This document shows positions 34,839 through 38,875 of a stretch of 38,875 nucleotides of DNA, in pieces (position 1 is the first letter of the stretch; each line of letters starts with the position of its first letter). A program made the translations under genes and the position numbers. The notes beneath the pieces are model-generated. The model ran no database searches. It worked only from the letters and a program-made list of their open reading frames with translations, and was not told where the DNA came from. The stretch covers positions 1 through 38,875 of the forward strand of contig CALVRO010000014.1 of the NCBI GenBank assembly GCA_944358655.1, given 5' to 3'. The DNA is from an uncultured Clostridia bacterium (GTDB lineage: Bacteria; Bacillota; Clostridia; Christensenellales; Borkfalkiaceae).

Positions 34839-35243
34839 ATGGGTGATAAAGAAGATAAGGATAAATCTGAACTGAAAGATGTTCCGCAGGATTTGCGGGC
34901 CGTCGGCTACATATCGCCAAATTACCCGAACGAGCGCGAAGAGCGGCGCACTAATCGAATTGATTTTATTAAATATTTGCTTTACAACATAGCCGCCGCA
35001 TTAGTTGTAATTCCCATTCTTATCGTAGTTATGACGCAAGGATATTTCACGCTTACGGGCACGGCAACAAAAATACTGTTCGCCGCAGCCCTGCTCTTTT
35101 GGGAAGGCGGCTTGGGGTGTGCGGCGTATTTGTCGCGCAGAGACCAACGGCGTTTCAAGGAAAACTCTCTTGGATGTTCGCCGCGCTCATGGGTTATATT
35201 CTGTATCTCATATAAACGCCTCGATGCCGGAGAAATACTATGA
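34839..35243 (+). CDS. Unrecognised membrane protein, probable C-terminal frameshift
   Basis: A charged N-terminus of about 45 residues, then two transmembrane helices (YNIAAALVVIPILIVVM and ILFAAALLFWEGGLGCAAYL). The annotated frame ends in a non-hydrophobic Ser/Arg-rich tail. From about 35153 the -1 frame instead reads WMFAALMGYILYLI and stops at 35215, a third helix, so a frameshift is likely near 35150. ATG 34839 is preferred (SD aggag 13 nt upstream); ATG 34827 is too close to it. The stop overlaps the next start (ATGA). Function unknown. Confidence 0.55.
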   Translation: MGDKEDKDKSELKDVPQDLRAVGYISPNYPNEREERRTNRIDFIKYLLYNIAAALVVIPILIVVMTQGYFTLTGTATKILFAAALLFWEGGLGCAAYLSRRDQRRFKENSLGCSPRSWVIFCISYKRLDAGEIL

Positions 35244-35704
35244 ATGACGTAGAATACCGCCAAACGCAGTTAACCTGCACGTCCATGATACTCTCCTTTG
35301 TATTGTTCCCCGCTTTTTGCTTTATAACTATTTTATTCGGTTATGTGTGGGCAGGGTTTATCGCAATGGAAGTTATTGTCGGCGCGATCATCTTGCTGTG
35401 TTTTATCGCTCGCACGGTCTTTCTGATACGGTATAATCGGTACGCGACGAAAAGACGCCTGCTTTTTGAAACGATAGCATACATTGCCTGTATTGCGTTT
35501 GCTCTCGGCACGGCGGTTTTGGTAAAAGATGAGGGCGGAATATTTACTTACTATCCTTTCAATATCTATATTCAGCCGCTGTATATGATTTTTGTGCTCG
35601 TCGTTATGGGCTATCATATCGGAACGTATAAAAAGGTCGCAAAGACTTATCAAAATAAAAAGGCGCGGCGGCAAAGAAAAGACGAAGATGCGCAGCAACA
35701 GTAA
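35240..35704 (+). CDS. Unrecognised four-helix membrane protein
   Basis: A 154-residue protein with four predicted transmembrane helices (about 15-37, 40-60, 75-95 and 112-132) and a basic cytoplasmic tail rich in Lys, Arg and Gln. GGAG lies 8 nt before ATG 35240, and the start overlaps the preceding stop, so it is co-transcribed and possibly coupled. No conserved motif is seen. It is one of a run of small membrane proteins that are similar in design but not obviously in sequence. Confidence 0.65.
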   Translation: MNDVEYRQTQLTCTSMILSFVLFPAFCFITILFGYVWAGFIAMEVIVGAIILLCFIARTVFLIRYNRYATKRRLLFETIAYIACIAFALGTAVLVKDEGGIFTYYPFNIYIQPLYMIFVLVVMGYHIGTYKKVAKTYQNKKARRQRKDEDAQQQ

Positions 35705-35762
35705 AAACGCTGTATTTTTTTGCGTGTTGGAAGTAATACGGGTATATTGCCGGAGGTAATTT

Positions 35763-36068
35763 ATGAAAAAACAGCGCACACCGCAGGAAAAATTTGAATA
35801 TACGAGGAAGATTTTTTACAGATTCCTGATAGGCTTGGTATTCACGAGCTTGTTTTCCGCCTTATTTACCATACTCTACGCGTTTACCGACATCTTTGAG
35901 GGGCGGAATGACCTAATAATCGCTCCAAGTATCATATTGGCTGTTTTGCATTTGTTTTATATCGCGTCGGTCATAATACTTTTCGTCCGACTGAAAAAGA
36001 TAGCCGCAACCATGATACCGGATGATCAGGAAAAACAGTCGGACGAGAACGGAGATGAAGAAACTTAA
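35763..36068 (+). CDS. Unrecognised two-helix membrane protein
   Basis: A 101-residue protein with a basic N-terminus, transmembrane helices at about 19-42 and 55-75, and an acidic tail (DDQEKQSDENGDEET). A clear SD (GGAGG) lies 6 nt before ATG 35763. Its end overlaps the next gene by 14 bp. Function unknown. Confidence 0.65.
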   Translation: MKKQRTPQEKFEYTRKIFYRFLIGLVFTSLFSALFTILYAFTDIFEGRNDLIIAPSIILAVLHLFYIASVIILFVRLKKIAATMIPDDQEKQSDENGDEET

Positions 36069-36432
36069 CGCAAAGGCAATGCGGGCGGTGCTATGGAACA
36101 TTTTGTATTACGCCGCCTGCTTTTTCGCCATTTTCTATCTAAAAGATAAGTCGGAAATATTGAATTGGGACGTTGCGGCAGTCTTTCTACCCCTCATATT
36201 TCTGGCGTGTTCGACGGAGATATTTTCAAAGGGCAAAGATACGGTTAACTTTAAGCCGTGGAACTATATCGATTTTGCGGGAAAGATGGTTGCCTATGTC
36301 ATGGCTCAACTGATATTCAGAAGAATTGTCCCCGAAGAATTGCTATGGCTGTGCGTCGAAGCATTTGTTACCTTTTTAGCCCTATCCGCCGTGTGCTGTT
36401 TTATAATGATAAAAATATCAAAGGAATCGTGA
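36055..36432 (+). CDS. Unrecognised four-helix membrane protein
   Basis: A 125-residue protein with about four hydrophobic segments (12-28, 38-52, 75-90 and 98-118). ATG 36055 gives a basic MKKLNAK start and overlaps the preceding gene by 14 bp. The nearby GGAG is too close to act as SD, so coupling or the internal ATG 36079 are alternatives. Function unknown. Confidence 0.55.
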   Translation: MKKLNAKAMRAVLWNILYYAACFFAIFYLKDKSEILNWDVAAVFLPLIFLACSTEIFSKGKDTVNFKPWNYIDFAGKMVAYVMAQLIFRRIVPEELLWLCVEAFVTFLALSAVCCFIMIKISKES

Positions 36433-36448
36433 TATACGGGAGTGTTAC

Positions 36449-36916
36449 ATGAAAAAAGAGATAGAAATATTCAATCCCGAAAAAATACTTCCATGGCTCG
36501 GCGCGCCTTTTATGGCGGCGTGGGCGTTGGAGGGAGTAATTTTGATAATCGGCTTTACGCCACATTTACTATTTGTAAATTACATTATTGAAGTGCTGTT
36601 TTTATTTTTGTTCTGCCTTTCGTACAGGAACAGATATAAATGCTACAAAGCAGAGCCGAATTTGAAAGTTACGAAATATTTTTGGGTGGAACTTGGTGTT
36701 CACTCTTTTTTCATTATCTCCGCCGTCGTACAGTCTGCGTTCAACGTGTGGGTAGGGATAGGCGATAATGGCCTGACTTACCGGCACGAATTTTTCTATA
36801 TCAGCGTTTTGATTTTAACGCTGCACATCGTTTATATGTGCATAGATTATTACGCCACCGAAAAGGCCGCCGTAATCAGATACTGCAAAAGAGTAAAAAG
36901 ACTAAATAGCATATAG
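36449..36916 (+). CDS. Unrecognised four-helix membrane protein
   Basis: A 155-residue protein with four predicted transmembrane helices and short charged loops, ending in a basic tail (RYCKRVKRLNSI). SD GGGAG lies 7 nt before ATG 36449, and 16 bp separate it from the preceding gene. It is one of the few genes here ending in TAG, so TAG acts as a normal stop in this genome. Function unknown. Confidence 0.65.
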   Translation: MKKEIEIFNPEKILPWLGAPFMAAWALEGVILIIGFTPHLLFVNYIIEVLFLFLFCLSYRNRYKCYKAEPNLKVTKYFWVELGVHSFFIISAVVQSAFNVWVGIGDNGLTYRHEFFYISVLILTLHIVYMCIDYYATEKAAVIRYCKRVKRLNSI

Positions 36917-36983
36917 ATAAATAATTTGGCAATGCACTATAAAGAGAAATACAGAAAAATTATAAACCGCAAGGGGTGAGCTT

Positions 36984-37469
36984 ATGGTGGTCAGCATTTT
37001 ACATAAAAAACCCTATGGCTTACGGTACGACTGTTTTTTTGGCGGGAAAAGTTTGCGAAACGGCAAAACGGCCGATTTGCCTGCAAGCGGCGAATTGTTG
37101 CTCGTCGAGCGCAATATTTTTTTGCATCCGTTGTGGTGGCTTTTGGCAATATTTAATCTTTTGTGCGGATTGGGCGGCTCTTTCGACGATTGGAAAGAGG
37201 AACGCATCCGGCAAAGAAAGGTTTTGATCCGCTACGATCAATTATCGGCGGATTGCCTGACAATAGAAATTGCCGAAAAAGGAGAAATGATTTCGGTAAA
37301 AGGCGTTAAAAAATTTTCGATTTTGGAAGTTACGGAAGAGGAGAACGCTAAAATCAAAAAACGCATTTCGATTGCACAGAAAATGCTGGTCATCGTTCCC
37401 GCACTTCTTTTAATTGCTGTTATCGTTGTAATACTCGCAGTGGAATTAACCGTCCCATTCTTCTTTTAA
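36984..37469 (+). CDS. Unrecognised membrane protein with cytoplasmic middle domain
   Basis: A 161-residue protein. A hydrophilic N-terminal part (1-40), a helix (PLWWLLAIFNLLCGLGG, about 48-64), a charged domain of about 70 residues, and a C-terminal helix (about 132-155). Its last codons lie in a 56-bp tandem duplication. Without it, the protein would end VVILAMKLSV, so the present FFF terminus is probably a by-product. SD AGGGG precedes ATG 36984. Function unknown. Confidence 0.6.
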   Translation: MVVSILHKKPYGLRYDCFFGGKSLRNGKTADLPASGELLLVERNIFLHPLWWLLAIFNLLCGLGGSFDDWKEERIRQRKVLIRYDQLSADCLTIEIAEKGEMISVKGVKKFSILEVTEEENAKIKKRISIAQKMLVIVPALLLIAVIVVILAVELTVPFFF

Positions 37470-37515
37470 TTGTTATTATCGTTGTAATACTCGCAATGAA
37501 ATTGTCCGTATAAAG
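37404..37515. repeat. 56-bp tandem duplication at a gene 3' end
   Basis: Units 37404-37459 and 37460-37515 share cttcttttaattg, then tatcgttgtaatactcgca in the same register. Since 56 is not a multiple of three, it changes the reading frame of the preceding gene. Confidence 0.75.
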
Positions 37516-37517
37516 CC

Positions 37518-37964
37518 ATGAAAAAAGTTATAAATCGATATTGGTCACAGATAGTTCTGGATAGCCATGGCGTTGCGCTTCGCCGCGGTATATTTCGCAG
37601 GCAATGCAAGTTTTTGCCATGGAATCAAATTGAAGCCGTAGGCTTTTATGTCGGGGATGTGACGCATGTTGCATACAACTATGTGCAGTCTTCTTCATTG
37701 CCAAACACTCCGCCGTATTTTCAGGCGAACCCGTACTCTGCGCACGACCTGTTTTTATACTTTTCGGTGTTTAAGCCGGCAGGATTTTCCCTTGAACACA
37801 TTTTGCCGGTAATAAAGGACGAGCGCAATATCTGCATCAACCTCGGCGGAGGGGAATTTACCGCTTTAAGTTCCATAAAAAAGATAGCAGACAAGGCGGC
37901 GGGGAAGATATATCCATTTTATAAAGATAAAATGCTCAACCGCGGCGCGGAGTATCACGGGTAA
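37518..37964 (+). CDS. Unrecognised soluble protein, possibly PH-like fold
   Basis: A 148-residue protein without a clear transmembrane helix. The segment ALRRGIFRRQCKFLPWNQIE followed by AVGFYVG resembles the start of bacterial PH-like domains, and a C-terminal amphipathic helix (SIKKIADKAAGKIYPFYK) would close such a fold. This is weak evidence. The ribosome site is poor. It is the last gene of the island before the right-hand 52-bp repeat. Confidence 0.55.
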   Translation: MKKVINRYWSQIVLDSHGVALRRGIFRRQCKFLPWNQIEAVGFYVGDVTHVAYNYVQSSSLPNTPPYFQANPYSAHDLFLYFSVFKPAGFSLEHILPVIKDERNICINLGGGEFTALSSIKKIADKAAGKIYPFYKDKMLNRGAEYHG

Positions 37965-38040
37965 AGAGACGAAAATTTTGCAGACAGCGGAGGGCGTGAA
38001 AGAGATAATACTTTAAACTCTCGCTTTATTTTAAAGATGG

Positions 38041-38092
38041 TGTGGCGGTAGTTGCCGCATATGTGGTGGGCAATGGTGTTGAAGATAGTGTG
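38041..38092 (+). repeat. Copy B of the 52-bp repeat, in the intact signal peptidase gene
   Basis: It matches copy A at 34571-34622 (48 of 52 bases) and spans the start region of the peptidase gene. Sequences upstream of the two copies are unrelated. Downstream similarity fades within about 15 bp. Confidence 0.85.
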
Positions 38093-38822
38093 CGCCGCGT
38101 TCGGTGCTGTATTTATAGTGCTCGGCACGGCGCAGATGATAGTAAGCTACAGGCGCGTTCGCGCCGACATATATGGCGGTCTGCGCGATAATTGCTTAAG
38201 ACCAAAGTTAATTCGCAGAGTGCTTTCGGCTCTTTTGTGCGCGCTGTGCGTTGTGCTGTGCGCGGCGACATTGCTTTTTACCGCAAACAGCGCTCTGTTC
38301 AGACTGACGGGCAAGTATGTTTATATGTGCCCGCTGGCAGTTAAGTCGGGCTCGATGAGCTATATCCACCCCTCTCTGACCCTTCCCGAGGGTGCGACGG
38401 AGGGGTTTAACGCTTTCGACCTCGTCTTTATAGAGCACATTGACGGCGAAAAGCTTAAAGTGGGCGATATCATAGCTTTTTGGTGCGGGGAGGAAATTGT
38501 AATTCACCGAATAGTCGAAATATTCGAGCGGGATGGTGCGAGATATTTCGCAACGCGCGGCGACGCCAACGCCGTCGCGGACGAGGGGTATGTGTCCGAG
38601 GACGGCGTAGTTGGCGCATATTATGGGGTCAAAGCGGCGTATTTGGGCGGAGGGTTGCTCTTTCTCGGCTCTGCTGAGGGCCTCTGTCTGCTCGGCGCAG
38701 CGCTGTATTTCTGCGTTATATCCTCCGTGCTGAATTCAAGGCTGAAACAAGCCGAGGCCCGTCGGCGCGAAGTTCTCCGCGCCGCAGCGGAGGAGCGCGG
38801 GAGCGGAGCGGCGGAAACATAA
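38061..38822 (+). CDS. Signal peptidase I, SipW/ER type
   Basis: A 253-residue membrane protein: N-terminal helix (about 5-24), second helix (about 50-74), then the catalytic domain with VKSGSMSYIHP (nucleophile Ser in SGSM), EIVIHRIVEI (His in place of the bacterial Lys, typical of SipW/archaeal/ER peptidases) and ATRGDANAVAD, followed by another hydrophobic segment and a charged tail. It should cleave signal peptides of TasA-like proteins such as the one at 33703. ATG 38061 and ATG 38073 are both possible starts; the SD is poor. The final 53 bp of the window show no feature. Confidence 0.82.
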   Translation: MWWAMVLKIVCAAFGAVFIVLGTAQMIVSYRRVRADIYGGLRDNCLRPKLIRRVLSALLCALCVVLCAATLLFTANSALFRLTGKYVYMCPLAVKSGSMSYIHPSLTLPEGATEGFNAFDLVFIEHIDGEKLKVGDIIAFWCGEEIVIHRIVEIFERDGARYFATRGDANAVADEGYVSEDGVVGAYYGVKAAYLGGGLLFLGSAEGLCLLGAALYFCVISSVLNSRLKQAEARRREVLRAAAEERGSGAAET

Positions 38823-38875
38823 GTCCGAAATAATTAAAAAGAGCCGAAACAATTTGAGGCGCGCGCGGTAGGGTT

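Overview
The window looks like a chromosomal segment of a Gram-positive, Clostridia-type gut anaerobe. The signs are strong GGAGG-type ribosome binding sites, LytTR/GHKL and AraC regulators, a GPH sugar symporter, a Sec lipoprotein, a SipW-type signal peptidase next to a SipW-substrate-like protein, and no outer-membrane genes. A Christensenellales/Borkfalkiaceae-like origin is my guess from gene style only; no rRNA or tRNA is present to test it. Almost everything reads on the + strand; the only clear - strand gene is an AraC regulator.

Region 1 (1-19571) is a carbohydrate locus. It opens with the 3' part of a membrane-anchored, domain-permuted GH3 enzyme and its terminators. A divergently read AraC regulator follows. 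Facing it is a long rhamnoside operon: GH3 beta-glycosidase, GPH symporter with an odd coiled-coil tail, two membrane-anchored SGNH hydrolases, GH78 alpha-L-rhamnosidase, a large surface protein, rhaB, rhaA, rhaD and a fucO-like lactaldehyde reductase. The implied pathway is outside de-esterification and capture, import of small rhamnosides, cytoplasmic release of L-rhamnose and beta-sugar, then rhamnose to rhamnulose to rhamnulose-1-P to DHAP plus lactaldehyde, the latter reduced to 1,2-propanediol. RhaB appears to lack its C-terminus.

Region 2 (19572-22080) holds a DUF4143-type ATPase preceded by three 33-bp tandem promoter-like units. About 1 kb of gene-free DNA follows, packed with perfect hairpins and short direct repeats and ending in LytTR-type direct repeats.

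Region 3 (22081-32041) has a GHKL histidine kinase, a LytTR response regulator broken by one in-frame TAG, a second permuted GH3 (secreted, with a Cys-containing C-terminal anchor), a divergent AzgA/NCS2 permease, a lipoprotein, and a second LytTR regulator whose receiver lacks the phospho-acceptor Asp. Regulators bracket the GH3-permease-lipoprotein set.

Region 4 (32042-38875) is accessory DNA. It contains an AT-rich fragment with toxin/immunity-like small ORFs, a SipW-type secreted protein, and a 3.4-kb island of unrecognised small membrane proteins. The island is flanked by a 52-bp repeat that is the 5' end of the SipW-type signal peptidase gene, whose intact copy closes the window. Two local tandem duplications and a probable frameshift suggest this part is evolving quickly.
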